Source of the DNA: Terriglobia bacterium
Lineage (GTDB): Bacteria; Acidobacteriota; Terriglobia; Terriglobales; Acidobacteriaceae
Reading direction: 5' to 3'
Length of the DNA stretch: 64,000 bases
Assembly: GCA_020072585.1 (NCBI GenBank)
Contig: JAIQGL010000017.1
Coordinates: 213,223-277,222, forward strand
Shown here one piece after another: positions 18,506 through 27,650 of the stretch. Both the position numbers and the translations under genes were made by a program. The first letter of the stretch is position 1, and every line of letters begins with the position of its first letter. Under the pieces are notes generated by a model that saw only the letters and a list, made by a program, of their open reading frames with translations, searched no databases and was not told the DNA's origin.

Positions 18506-19303
18506 ATGTACATCGACTCGCACGCCCACGTTGAGGGCCACAAATTTGATTCCGATCGCGCCGAGATGCTCGCCCGCGCCTGTGAAGCGGGCCTGGAGCG
18601 CATTCTCGCCATCGGCAGCGGTACCGGCCCGGGAACCTACGACTGCGCGCTGAAGATCGCTGAGCAGCATGATTGGATCTTCGCCAGCACCGGATTGCAT
18701 CCTCATGAGGCTAGTGTAGCGACGGAAGCTGATTACCGTGAGATGGCGCGGCTGGCAAAACATCCGAAGCTGATTGCGTGGGGTGAAATTGGCCTGGATT
18801 ATTTTTACGACCACTCGCCGCGCGAAGTGCAGAAAGAAGTCTTTCGCCGCCAGATGGAACTAGCTCAAGACGCCAAGCTGCCCATCATCATCCATTGCCG
18901 ACCGTCGAACAACAGTGAAAATGCCTGGGACGACACTTTGCAAATGCTGCGCGATCACTGGGCGCCCAGCGGGCTGCCGGGAATTCTCCACTGCTTTACC
19001 GGCGAATGGAAGCACGCGCAGGCCGCGCTGGATTTTGGCTTCTACATTTCCTTTGCCGGCAACGTAAGTTTTCCCAAAGCGAAAAATATCCGTGACGCCG
19101 CGAAACAGGTCCCGCTAGACCGCATGCTGATAGAAACAGATTCGCCCTATCTCGCGCCTGTGCCGCATCGCGGCAAGCGCAACGAACCCGGCTTTGTCGT
19201 CAATACCGCCGAAGCGATCGCCCAATTGCGCGGAACCAGCAAAGAAGAAATCGGGCACAAGACTGCGGAGAATTTCTATCGGTTGTTCCCGCAGACGCGA
19301 TAA
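18506..19303 (+). CDS. tatD: TatD-family metal-dependent hydrolase / DNase
   Basis: A 265-residue TIM-barrel hydrolase of the TatD family. Expected metal ligands are visible: His6 and His8 in DSHAHVEG, Glu in GEIGLDYFY, His in IIIHCRPS, His in LHCFTGE and Asp in IETDSPYLAP. The C-terminal HRGKRNEP motif is the usual TatD signature. Family knowledge: these enzymes are Mg-dependent 3'-5' exonucleases involved in DNA repair or turnover and sometimes in D-aminoacyl processing. In many bacteria tatD follows metG; here metG lies 4 kb upstream, with other genes between. Length is normal. Confidence 0.92.
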   Translation: MYIDSHAHVEGHKFDSDRAEMLARACEAGLERILAIGSGTGPGTYDCALKIAEQHDWIFASTGLHPHEASVATEADYREMARLAKHPKLIAWGEIGLDYFYDHSPREVQKEVFRRQMELAQDAKLPIIIHCRPSNNSENAWDDTLQMLRDHWAPSGLPGILHCFTGEWKHAQAALDFGFYISFAGNVSFPKAKNIRDAAKQVPLDRMLIETDSPYLAPVPHRGKRNEPGFVVNTAEAIAQLRGTSKEEIGHKTAENFYRLFPQTR

Positions 19304-19404
19304 GAAGCGAACCAGGGACCAAGAGCACACACGGGACGGGCCAGCGAACGCCAGGAGCATGTCTCTGGATGTCTTGGCACCCGGTGATCAGTATCTTGCC
19401 GCAG

Positions 19405-20910
19405 CTATTTCTCTCCACACGCTTTGATGTCGGGCTGTCGCATGACAACTTCCTTATGGAATAGATCCATCTTCTTGTCGCCGGCCTGCTTCCCCAGGAT
19501 TTTCAGGTCGGCCCCTGCCTGGCCGGTCACAGTGATTCTTTCCAGCTTGCAGGGCACCAGGCTCAACGAACCCGCCGAGGCCATAGTGAAAACCGTGACC
19601 ACCTGAACGTAGGCTGAAGCTTCATTCTTGAAATAATCCTTGGCTTTCTGGGCCAGAGTGTTCTTGGCGAGAGAGGCCGCAACCCGGTCGGCAAAGCCCG
19701 AGGGGATGTCCTTCTCCAGAACTTCGAAGCCGCTCTCCGTTCCCAGGTTGAGTGATAGTTTGGGGATGGAAACACCGATCAGGATTGCGTGCGGAGCAAG
19801 CGACATGGTGGTCGAGTTCTTCATCCTGCCATCGGCCTCCGCCGTACCTGCCGAGGATGGAGCGCCGTTGGTTACCGAAATTCCCTGCGCACCACTGAAA
19901 TTCACGGTAAATGAGCCTTTGGCAACTTCCTTCTTTGCCCCAAACCCCGGCTTCACGATGAAGTTCTCTTCCACTTTCAATACAAATGGAATCCCGGCAA
20001 TGGGCAGCGGCGTGATGAGTGCGGCCGGCAGTTTGAATGACGCATCCTCAAGCCCCGCGGCGTCGCCCTCGCCACGGATGGCGGACCAGTCAATATTGAA
20101 CTCTCCGCTGAAATTGGAGTTGGAAAATGAGAAGTCCGAAGCTCCGCCATTCTCGATAGTCATGCTGGCGGCACTCATGAACTCGCTGATGTGCCCTTTT
20201 CCTTCGAGCACGGCTTCCAGGCTGTTGAATTCTTTTGAAACCTTGAAACGCACATTCAATTGCTTCGCTTCGGGCGTGGAAGAAAAGTTATAGTGCCAGC
20301 CCTTTTCCTCCCCTGAGCCGCTATCAGCATGCACAATACCCCACTCCCGCAGGTTGCTCCAGCGGTCCTCGCCGCTATCAGGCAGGGCCGCGGACATACT
20401 GCCGAATTGAATGGGCGCCTTCCAGGAAATCGTCCCGTGCTGGATCAGGTCGCCCAGGCCAGCGCGCTCGGCCACAATGACTCGATGCCCTTCCATTTCA
20501 GAAGACGAAAGCACGTTCATCACCGCCAGGTTTTCCAGGAACATGACTTTGCCGGGCACGAGTTGCCGGGCCTTGTCGTCAGCCAGATCAAACACAAAGA
20601 CCTGGCCATCGCGGCTAAGACTGAGCAGGCTCTTCCGCCATTGGTTTTCCACGATCTGCACTGTGTTGGGCGTATAGGTTACGTTGAAGACGGTGCCGGG
20701 CAGATCGCGCAGGTCGCGAAAAGGACGGCTGATGATCCCGCCCTGTTTCGTTCTCGCCATTCCGCTGGAAACGTTGCCGGCAGGCATACCCTGGCCGGAT
20801 TGCTGCTTTTGCGAATCTTTCCTGCACCCGGAAGCCAGGAGCAGACAGAGTGAACAGGCAATTACACACACGCGCCACAAATGGCGCAGATCAGACTTGA
20901 ATGAATACAC
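19405..20910 (-). CDS. Large lipoprotein of unknown function
   Basis: A 501-residue exported protein. The N-terminus has a type II signal peptide with lipobox LLASGC (Cys near residue 29), so it should be a lipid-anchored envelope protein. The mature part is rich in beta strands and has an internal stretch of WSAIRGEGDAAGLEDASFKLPAALITP. I recognise no domain. It is followed on the same strand, 48 bp on, by a further membrane-anchored protein of unknown function (20959-21567 lies upstream in the transcription direction), so the two may form a small envelope operon. Function unknown. Confidence 0.7.
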   Translation of the reverse strand: MYSFKSDLRHLWRVCVIACSLCLLLASGCRKDSQKQQSGQGMPAGNVSSGMARTKQGGIISRPFRDLRDLPGTVFNVTYTPNTVQIVENQWRKSLLSLSRDGQVFVFDLADDKARQLVPGKVMFLENLAVMNVLSSSEMEGHRVIVAERAGLGDLIQHGTISWKAPIQFGSMSAALPDSGEDRWSNLREWGIVHADSGSGEEKGWHYNFSSTPEAKQLNVRFKVSKEFNSLEAVLEGKGHISEFMSAASMTIENGGASDFSFSNSNFSGEFNIDWSAIRGEGDAAGLEDASFKLPAALITPLPIAGIPFVLKVEENFIVKPGFGAKKEVAKGSFTVNFSGAQGISVTNGAPSSAGTAEADGRMKNSTTMSLAPHAILIGVSIPKLSLNLGTESGFEVLEKDIPSGFADRVAASLAKNTLAQKAKDYFKNEASAYVQVVTVFTMASAGSLSLVPCKLERITVTGQAGADLKILGKQAGDKKMDLFHKEVVMRQPDIKACGEK

Positions 20911-20958
20911 TTCTACGACTCCTCAGATGAGCTTTCGGTTGGGTTGAGATTACGTTCG

Positions 20959-21567
20959 TTAACGTCTGCTTGCGCCCAGGTTGCGGCAAAGGGGTTCGAA
21001 ATCGCTCTGGCTTCCGTAGTCCAGCGTGACATCTGCTTTTTCTTTTGGCCCGTACATTCCCACGCCTACGCCGCGCGGGCTGCCGTTAGTATTGAACCCG
21101 GCGGCCAGGCTTCCGCGATCGTCCAGATTCAACTGCTGCCCGTCCCATGCGCCTTCCAGGCTGAAATCCAGTTTCTGCGCGTTTTTGGGCGAGTAAAGAT
21201 GTAGCACCGTTCGCTTGCCGTCGGCGCTCAGCCACGCGCTATAGACCGTGCCGCTCAAGGTGTATTTGTGCGCCGCCAGCTTCGGTCCGCAGAGCATGGC
21301 AGAGCCATTCAGGTTTGACGGCTGGACTGAACTGCGCTGCCTGCCCGGCTGGCTATAGTAGATGTCCAGGTACAGCCCGTAATCGGCGCCGTAAGAAGAG
21401 TGCATCTTGCCGTAGCCGTGCCAGCGCATGGCCGGCGTCAATCGCCCGCCCATGTGCAAGGCCCATGGAGAGAAAACGAATATTGATAGGATGCCTACCA
21501 CAACCGTCACCACGATTGTCCCCAGGCATCCCAGCTTTGCGGTGGGCTTTCCCTGCTCGTTCGCCAT
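20959..21567 (-). CDS. Membrane-anchored protein of unknown function
   Basis: A 202-residue protein with a short cytoplasmic N-terminus, one membrane helix (about 13-33, LGCLGTIVVTVVVGILSIFVFSP, part of which could also act as an uncleaved signal) and an exported beta-rich domain. The domain has HYSLSGTVYSAW-like strands and the ending VTLDYGSQSDFEPLCRN. No family recognised. It precedes the large lipoprotein gene on the same strand with 48 bp between stop and start, suggesting cotranscription. Confidence 0.6.
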   Translation of the reverse strand: MANEQGKPTAKLGCLGTIVVTVVVGILSIFVFSPWALHMGGRLTPAMRWHGYGKMHSSYGADYGLYLDIYYSQPGRQRSSVQPSNLNGSAMLCGPKLAAHKYTLSGTVYSAWLSADGKRTVLHLYSPKNAQKLDFSLEGAWDGQQLNLDDRGSLAAGFNTNGSPRGVGVGMYGPKEKADVTLDYGSQSDFEPLCRNLGASRR

Positions 21568-21729
21568 TTTTGTACTGCCTCCTGCTTCGAATAGGGCGGT
21601 GCCGTGCAGGTTTGCCCCTGGAAACCCGTTCTCTCACTGTTTGAATTTGGACTTGCTTCTTACACCGGTTGGATGGCGATCTGGCAGCCGCCCGGTCGGT
21701 CATTGCTGCCGTTCTTTCCTCGCGATGGA

Positions 21730-22584
21730 CTAGCTTCCGTGGCGTGCGGAAAAGAGATCGGGCCGGTGAGTATCATCCACCATCCGCTCTTGTCCGATTC
21801 GCCGAATCAAAAATACCAGCGGCAGAAAAGCCAGGCCCGCGCTCAGGTGTTTCAGCGTATGCCCGCTGACGATTCCCGCTAAACCGCCGATTCTCCCTAG
21901 ACCATAGATCGGTTTATCAAGAAGTTCAAACACCTTGGCTGCAACGTTGCCAATCCCCGCAATCACGAACGCCGGCGTAGCGCCATTGCGTGACGGAAAG
22001 AACAACAACAGCATCGCGCCCACGCAGAAGATTAATCCTTGATAAAGAGCGTACCATCGCAGGTCGCCGCGTCCAAGCTGCTCACTCACACTCCACTCAT
22101 GAACCGTCCACAACCCAACTGTGACGAGCGCGGCCAGGGACCAGGCGGTCGAACCGCCGAAGCGATCCGCAATCATCGCGCCCACACAGCCTGACATGGC
22201 AATGATCATCGGCAAGCGGTCAAACACAAGGCGTTGGTTGTCCGGCGCCAGGTGATAGTAGCCCGATCCGATGCTGGTAAGAACAAGACCGAAGAAGAGT
22301 GTTGCCAAGGCCCAGCGCGTGCCTGCATCAAGAGTTAGTCCGGCCTTCGCCACAAACAACATGCCAAGCAATCCCGAAACCAGGAACGCCAGGTTCGACA
22401 GCACATCCAGGCCATGGGCAATGCCGGCAATACTGCGCTGATCTGCGAAGTGGTGATAGGCCTCCGGTTGCGGGATGGGCGGAAGGAACGCTACGGCAGC
22501 CAGGGCAGCGATACAAACGCCCGTGATCATCAGCCATCGGGTTGAAGACTTCCAGGCACGTATGCGGGTCAGCACGGCTGCCAT
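21730..22584 (-). CDS. Ceramidase-like (CREST superfamily) membrane hydrolase
   Basis: A 284-residue protein with about seven membrane helices. The CREST superfamily signature is visible: Ser and His in SIGSGYYHLAPDN, Asp in FDRLPM and the pair of His in SGHTLKHLSAG near the C-terminus. In alkaline ceramidases and PAQR receptors these residues bind zinc and catalyse amide hydrolysis. Bacterial relatives are often annotated 'alkaline phytoceramidase'. Acidobacteria can make sphingolipid-like lipids, which would give a substrate, but this is inference. It stands alone between a membrane protein and the prolyl oligopeptidase, 61 bp from the latter's end. Confidence 0.72.
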   Translation of the reverse strand: MAAVLTRIRAWKSSTRWLMITGVCIAALAAVAFLPPIPQPEAYHHFADQRSIAGIAHGLDVLSNLAFLVSGLLGMLFVAKAGLTLDAGTRWALATLFFGLVLTSIGSGYYHLAPDNQRLVFDRLPMIIAMSGCVGAMIADRFGGSTAWSLAALVTVGLWTVHEWSVSEQLGRGDLRWYALYQGLIFCVGAMLLLFFPSRNGATPAFVIAGIGNVAAKVFELLDKPIYGLGRIGGLAGIVSGHTLKHLSAGLAFLPLVFLIRRIGQERMVDDTHRPDLFSARHGS

Positions 22585-22645
22585 GGAGGAAATAAACCCC
22601 TCACTCGAACCAATGTTTCAAGACAGATCAACAGAATAATCCCTC

Positions 22646-24757
22646 CTACTGCATGCCGAGCTGCCACTCCAGGAAAGCAAACTTCAGAGAAAGCTCGTCG
22701 ACGATCTGGCTAAATGGACGTCCACCTGAGTGGCCCGCCTTGGTGTCATAGAGCAAAAGTACGGGGCGTCCGGAAGAGGTTGCCGCTTGCATGCGCGCCG
22801 TCATCTTGCGCGCCTGCTCAGGCGGGACACGGGTGTCTGCATCGCCGCTGCTAAAGAGTATCGCCGGATATTTAGTTTTGGGCTGAACGTGCTGATAGGG
22901 TGAATAGGCATAAAGAAACTTGAACTGCTCCCGGTCAGCCGCATTGCCATATTCCAGAAGCGCCGGCGGATTATTGTTCCTGGTCCACTTGTAATAGCGC
23001 ACCATGTCGAGATCAGGATGGTCGCAAATAACAGCTTGATACAATTCCGGCCGCTGTGTGACAACGGCGCCCATGAGCAGGCCACCATTACTGCCTCCCC
23101 AAATCGCCATTTTCTGCGGGGTGGTGTATTTGTTCTTGACCAGCCATTCCGCTGCGGCGATGAAATCATCAAAAACGTTCTGCTTTTTTTCCAGCATGCC
23201 CGCTTTATGCCAGGCTTCACCAAACTCTGAGCCGCCGCGCAGGTTAGCCACGGCATAGATACCGCCTTGTTCCAGCCACCACGCTGCCTCAGTGCGGAAC
23301 TGCGGCGTGAGGCTCACATTGAACCCTCCATAGCCGTAAAGAATCGTGGGAGTCTTGCCATCCGGCTTGTAACCCTTGCGATGCAACAGAAACATGGGCA
23401 CGCGCGTGCCGTCTTTCGAGGAATACCAGACCTGCTCCATTTCATAACGGTCTGAATCAAAAGGGACAGCATTGCGGTACCAAAGTTCGCGCTTGCCTGT
23501 GGAAGCCGAGTAACGAAAGATCGACTGGGGTGTAGTGTAAGAAGAAAAGATCAGGATTCCTTCGTCCTGGTCGGCGCGACCGTAAATGACCGCCGAGCCG
23601 GAAGAAGGCAGCGCAACCTCACCTATCGGTTTTCCCTCAAGAGAAAAGATCGCGATGCGCGAAGTCACGTTATGCATGTAGTTCACAAAGAGCTTGCCTC
23701 CTATCAAGGCGAAGCTCTCAATCGCGTCCTGGGTTGCGGGCACGATCTCTTGCCATTTTTCTGGTTTGGAATCGCGCAGATCGATTTTTAGAATCCGGTT
23801 GCGCGGCGCCTGCCAGTCGGTCTGAACAATCAGAAAGTCGCCGGCAAATTGCGGGGTGAAATGAGCGTTGATTCCCGTAATGAGCGGATGGACAGGGCCG
23901 TTATCATTGAGATTTTGAATGAACAGTTCGTTTTTAGCCCATCCTGCCTGCACATTCATTAAGAGATACCGGCCATCTTCTGACACATTGTTGCCGAGCC
24001 ATGTATCCGGCCCGTATCCTTCGCCAAAGACCACGGGATCTTTAGCTGGATCGGAGCCAAGGGCGTGATAGTAGATTCGTTTACCGGAATCGCGGTGGCC
24101 CAGGGTGTAATAGAATCCGCTTCTGTCCTTCTTCCAGGACGTGCCCATATACAAGGCACGCGGAAAAACGTCGGGCAGGTCATGGCGGGTGTTCAAATCC
24201 ATGATGCGCATTTCAGTTTCGTCTTCTCCGCCACGCCGCACCGCATAGATCATAAGACTGGCATCTGAGGTGATATCGCGAATTCCCACGCTGGTGGTGT
24301 GGTCCGTGCTCATCGGATGGGGATCGATCAACAGTTCATCTGTTCCGGCGGCCCCTTTCCGGCGATAAATGCTGGCAAGGTCCTGGTCAGCGCCTTTCTT
24401 AGTGAAGAAGTAATAACCGGCTTCCTGAACGGGTGAGCCCACGGTGTCATGGTGAAACATCTCCAAAAGCCGCTTGGAGATGGCGGCCCTCTGCGGCAGT
24501 TTGTCCAGAAGTGAATGTGTATAGGCGTTCTGGACGGCTACCCAGTCGCGCGTCTCCTTGCCATCCTGCTCTTCCAGCCAGCGATATGGATCAATGATTT
24601 CTACGCCGTGAATCACTTCCTTGACGTTGTCCTGCCTTGTGGCCGGGGGCGCAGGCGTTTGTGCACTAGCGGGCAGAATGCACAACACGACAAAGGTCGC
24701 TTGCAGCAGAGCGTTCATCGACCGGAAAAAACAAGACAAGGATTGCTTGCGACGCAT
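22646..24757 (-). CDS. Prolyl oligopeptidase (S9A), exported
   Basis: A protein of 703 residues that cleaves short peptides after proline. It has a signal peptide (about 1-34, ending PASAQ), a seven-bladed propeller (about 75-430) and an alpha/beta-hydrolase domain. The nucleophile Ser lies in GGSNGGLLMG at about residue 556; the Asp is in SSGDADTRVPP and the His in AGHSGGRP. The substrate-binding stretch RGGSEFGEAWH is typical. A GTG two codons earlier is in frame, but ATG 24757 has a GAGG site at proper spacing. It starts 9 bp after the metallo-hydrolase stop, so the two are an operon, perhaps for periplasmic peptide degradation. Confidence 0.93.
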   Translation of the reverse strand: MRRKQSLSCFFRSMNALLQATFVVLCILPASAQTPAPPATRQDNVKEVIHGVEIIDPYRWLEEQDGKETRDWVAVQNAYTHSLLDKLPQRAAISKRLLEMFHHDTVGSPVQEAGYYFFTKKGADQDLASIYRRKGAAGTDELLIDPHPMSTDHTTSVGIRDITSDASLMIYAVRRGGEDETEMRIMDLNTRHDLPDVFPRALYMGTSWKKDRSGFYYTLGHRDSGKRIYYHALGSDPAKDPVVFGEGYGPDTWLGNNVSEDGRYLLMNVQAGWAKNELFIQNLNDNGPVHPLITGINAHFTPQFAGDFLIVQTDWQAPRNRILKIDLRDSKPEKWQEIVPATQDAIESFALIGGKLFVNYMHNVTSRIAIFSLEGKPIGEVALPSSGSAVIYGRADQDEGILIFSSYTTPQSIFRYSASTGKRELWYRNAVPFDSDRYEMEQVWYSSKDGTRVPMFLLHRKGYKPDGKTPTILYGYGGFNVSLTPQFRTEAAWWLEQGGIYAVANLRGGSEFGEAWHKAGMLEKKQNVFDDFIAAAEWLVKNKYTTPQKMAIWGGSNGGLLMGAVVTQRPELYQAVICDHPDLDMVRYYKWTRNNNPPALLEYGNAADREQFKFLYAYSPYQHVQPKTKYPAILFSSGDADTRVPPEQARKMTARMQAATSSGRPVLLLYDTKAGHSGGRPFSQIVDELSLKFAFLEWQLGMQ

Positions 24758-24766
24758 AGTCACCCT

Positions 24767-25777
24767 CTATTTGGCTGGTGCCGCATTCTCCGCAAGAGGA
24801 GTTGGCACCTTCTTGGTACCTGCCAGTTCAGCCGCAGTCTGCATGATGTTGCGCGTGGAAAAAGGCCGGAAGAATCCCCAGCAGGTAGCAGTAGGTGGCG
24901 CTGGCGCCGCAGGTGGTGTTGTTGCATCCGGACAGTTGCCATACTTCTCTTTCATTTGAGGAAGCACTGCGTCGACCAATGCCTGGTCGCTCTTCCCTGC
25001 TGCCTGCGCTTTGCTTATGGCTTCGCGCAACGTGACTAAATAATCATGAAAATCGCGCACATCCGCCGCGGTGGCAACGTCTCCATGTCCGGAAACGAAC
25101 GTTCCTGAAGGACGATCGGCCAGCAGCTTCTCCAGCGTCTTCACCCAATCATTGGTGGTGGCGTCAATCAAGTTGGGCAGGTGCTTCTGCCAGACCAGGT
25201 CGCCGGCAAAAACCACGTTGGCATCGGGCACGGTCACCACGGAATCGCCGCCGGTGTGGCCCAGCATGTAGCGAACTTGAATCTGCCGCGTGCCCAGATA
25301 AATATCCACTGCGTCAGTGTAGACTTCATCAGGCAGCACCAGCGCCTCAACCATGGCCTTTTGCTCAGGCTTGGGATTAGCGCCGAAGAACTTGAGATTT
25401 TCTGTGCGCAGCCAGCCACGCAGGTTGTGGTGTGCCACGATGGTTGCTCCCTCCTTGGCAAAAACCGCGTTGCCGCCGGTGTGGTCCAGGTGGTAGTGCG
25501 TATTGATGACAAAGCGCACCGGCAGGTCGGTAACTTTCCTGATTTCAGCTAGCAATGCCCGCGCAGACTCCTGGCTGGTAAATGTGTCGATCACTACCAC
25601 GCCGTTGCTGCCAACAACAAATCCCGCGTTGCTTCCGGCTTTGCCGCCATCGGCGCCAATGGCCGCGTAAACGCCCTCGCCGATTTTCTTTACGGTGAAG
25701 TCTGCCGTATCGGCACAAAAAGCAAAGGTCGAAAGAAAAAGAAGAATCAATAGAAGAGGAGCCGTTCTGGTTCGCAT
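24767..25777 (-). CDS. Exported metallo-beta-lactamase-fold hydrolase
   Basis: A protein of 336 residues with signal peptide (MRTRTAPLLLILLFLSTFAFCA) and an MBL fold. The zinc motif is NTHYHLDHTGG (HxHxDH); further ligands are His in LGHTGGDS, Asp in VFAGDLVW and His in SGHGDV. This pattern matches subclass B3-like/quinoprotein-relay MBL proteins rather than proven beta-lactamases, so the substrate is open. The frame extends 27 codons upstream, but ATG 25777 begins the signal peptide. A Pro/Ala-rich C-terminal tail (about 280-300) carries two isolated Cys. The gene leads the short operon with prolyl oligopeptidase. Confidence 0.85.
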   Translation of the reverse strand: MRTRTAPLLLILLFLSTFAFCADTADFTVKKIGEGVYAAIGADGGKAGSNAGFVVGSNGVVVIDTFTSQESARALLAEIRKVTDLPVRFVINTHYHLDHTGGNAVFAKEGATIVAHHNLRGWLRTENLKFFGANPKPEQKAMVEALVLPDEVYTDAVDIYLGTRQIQVRYMLGHTGGDSVVTVPDANVVFAGDLVWQKHLPNLIDATTNDWVKTLEKLLADRPSGTFVSGHGDVATAADVRDFHDYLVTLREAISKAQAAGKSDQALVDAVLPQMKEKYGNCPDATTPPAAPAPPTATCWGFFRPFSTRNIMQTAAELAGTKKVPTPLAENAAPAK

Positions 25778-26012
25778 GCCGCTGATAGTAACATCAATTC
25801 CGGCCATTTCGCTCGTCAGGACGCCACACTCAAAAACAGCCATTTGGGACACCAACAAGCAAATGGCGCTTGACTTTCATACCCTCGCCGTCCCAAAACG
25901 GATTTGTTACGATGGAGATGGGGGAAGGGCGGCCTGATATTCAGCTGGCAAGACCGGGTTGCAATCCAATTACCTACAGAATTCGTACTCTTAAGAAAGC
26001 GAGAGAATACGC

Positions 26013-26558
26013 GTGAGCGGCACGCAAGCGCCAAAAACTAACGACGACGCTTCCCTGATTGCGTGCATCCGCGCCGGAGACCAAAGCGCCATGGCCGACT
26101 TGTATGACCGCTATTCCGGAGTCGTATACGGAGTCGCCCTGCGCGTACTGGCCAGCACTACCGCAGCGGAGGACGTGGTGCAGGAAGTGTTCCTTCAGCT
26201 ATGGCGCAATCCCCGGGCTTTTGACGCTGACCGTGGCCGGCTGGCCCCCTGGCTGGCGGTGATCGCACGCAACCGCGCTATCGATCTGTTGCGGAAACGG
26301 CCCATGGAAGACGATATAGACGAAATGCCCATCTCCACCGGAGTAAACCTGGAAGATGAGGCTTCACAGCGCCTGGCAGTTGAGAAAGTTCGCGGCGTTC
26401 TGGGACAGCTTCCCCAGGACCAGCGCAAAGCCCTGGAGATGGCATTTTTTGAAGGCATGACCCATACGGAGATCGCCGGAAAAACCGGAGAGCCGCTGGG
26501 TACCGTCAAGACCCGCATCCGCACTGGATTGCTGGCCTTGAGAAAAGCATTTGCATGA
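26013..26558 (+). CDS. ECF RNA polymerase sigma factor, SigK-like
   Basis: A 181-residue sigma factor. Region 2 is seen in MADLYDRYSGVVYGVALRVL and AEDVVQEVFLQLWRNP; region 4 helix-turn-helix in GMTHTEIAGKTGEPLGTVKTRIRTGL. Start is GTG 26013 with a weak purine-rich GAGAG upstream. It overlaps the next gene by 4 bp (ATGA); that gene encodes an RskA-like anti-sigma factor. This arrangement, a sigma factor immediately followed by a membrane anti-sigma-K domain, is the standard SigK/RskA unit. Target genes unknown; the divergent exported hydrolase is the nearest candidate. Confidence 0.9.
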   Translation: MSGTQAPKTNDDASLIACIRAGDQSAMADLYDRYSGVVYGVALRVLASTTAAEDVVQEVFLQLWRNPRAFDADRGRLAPWLAVIARNRAIDLLRKRPMEDDIDEMPISTGVNLEDEASQRLAVEKVRGVLGQLPQDQRKALEMAFFEGMTHTEIAGKTGEPLGTVKTRIRTGLLALRKAFA

Positions 26559-27367
26559 ACGATCATCCACAATTCGCTGAAGCGCTGGCGTTATATGCCA
26601 TGGGCGCGCTTGACGACCCGCAGGACCTGGCAGCGCTGCAGGCCCATCTGGGCACGTGCGGAGATTGCCGTCGTGAGCTTGATGCTTTGCGCGCCGATGT
26701 GGCGTTGCTGGCGCTTTCCGCTACCGGCCCGCAGCCTCCGGCAAGATCGCGCCAGCGGCTGCTCAGCGCAATTGCCGCAGAACCGCCGCGTGAGCACAAG
26801 GCCCCGCAGCGCTATGCAGTAGGCCGTTTGCGTCCGCGCTGGTTTTCCTTCGCGCCAATCGCGGTAATGCTGCTGCTGGCGGTTTTCAGTCTGCTGCTGT
26901 GGCGTGATGTCCGGAACACGAGATTCCAATTAAGAATGGCCCGCACGCAGATCGAACAGATGCAGGCGGAAGTAGCAGAGAAAAATGGCGCTCTTGAAGA
27001 AGCCAGGAAGATTGGCGATCTGCTGCACGCATCGGACGCGTGGCCGATTACGCTTGTGTCCGTAAAAACTCCGCCGCAGCCCCAATTGAAGATGATCTAC
27101 TCGCGCGAAAAGGGCAGCCTGCTGCTGATGGCGAGCAATGCGCCCATGTTGCCGGACGATAAGATCTACGAGCTATGGCTGCTTCCCGCCGATGGCGGCG
27201 CTCCCATGCCTTGTGGCTGGTTCAAACCAGACAAGCAAGGCAATGGGATGATCTTCCATAAGCTGGCATCCGCAGGCATTACCGCAAAAGGCTTTGCCGT
27301 GACCGCTGAGCCTGCCGGCGGCAGTTTGACTCCCACCATGCCGATCAGGTTTGCTCCTGCGAGTTAG
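26555..27367 (+). CDS. Anti-sigma-K factor (RskA-like)
   Basis: A 270-residue anti-sigma factor. Residues 1-55 hold the zinc-binding anti-sigma domain with H-x3-C-x2-C (HLGTCGDC). A membrane helix lies at about 105-125 (FAPIAVMLLLAVFSLLLW), followed by a short coiled coil (MARTQIEQMQAEVAEKNGALEEARK). The extracytoplasmic RskA domain ends with YELWLLPADGGAPMPCGWF and FAVTAEPAGGS, which are characteristic. It should hold the upstream sigma factor at the membrane until regulated proteolysis releases it (family knowledge). Confidence 0.9.
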   Translation: MNDHPQFAEALALYAMGALDDPQDLAALQAHLGTCGDCRRELDALRADVALLALSATGPQPPARSRQRLLSAIAAEPPREHKAPQRYAVGRLRPRWFSFAPIAVMLLLAVFSLLLWRDVRNTRFQLRMARTQIEQMQAEVAEKNGALEEARKIGDLLHASDAWPITLVSVKTPPQPQLKMIYSREKGSLLLMASNAPMLPDDKIYELWLLPADGGAPMPCGWFKPDKQGNGMIFHKLASAGITAKGFAVTAEPAGGSLTPTMPIRFAPAS

Positions 27368-27650
27368 CTATCGGGTATATGATCCGTCGTTGAAACTCAA
27401 GCATCACTTTGCTTCTCCTGAAACTAAAAGCCTTCCATCCACCGCTGCTCAAACTTGAGGTCTTCAGCCGTCAGTGTCAATGGAATTCATGATTCGGGTC
27501 AGCTGAAATCGCCGCGGGTCGAGTTACCGGATTGAAGCGAATAAAAACGCTTTGTCACGGTTGAAGGGATCATCCCATCCCAAATTGGCTCACATTCATA
27601 CGTATCCAGAGTCAATACCTTGGCTGACCACTGTTTTTCAAGGAGTTCCT

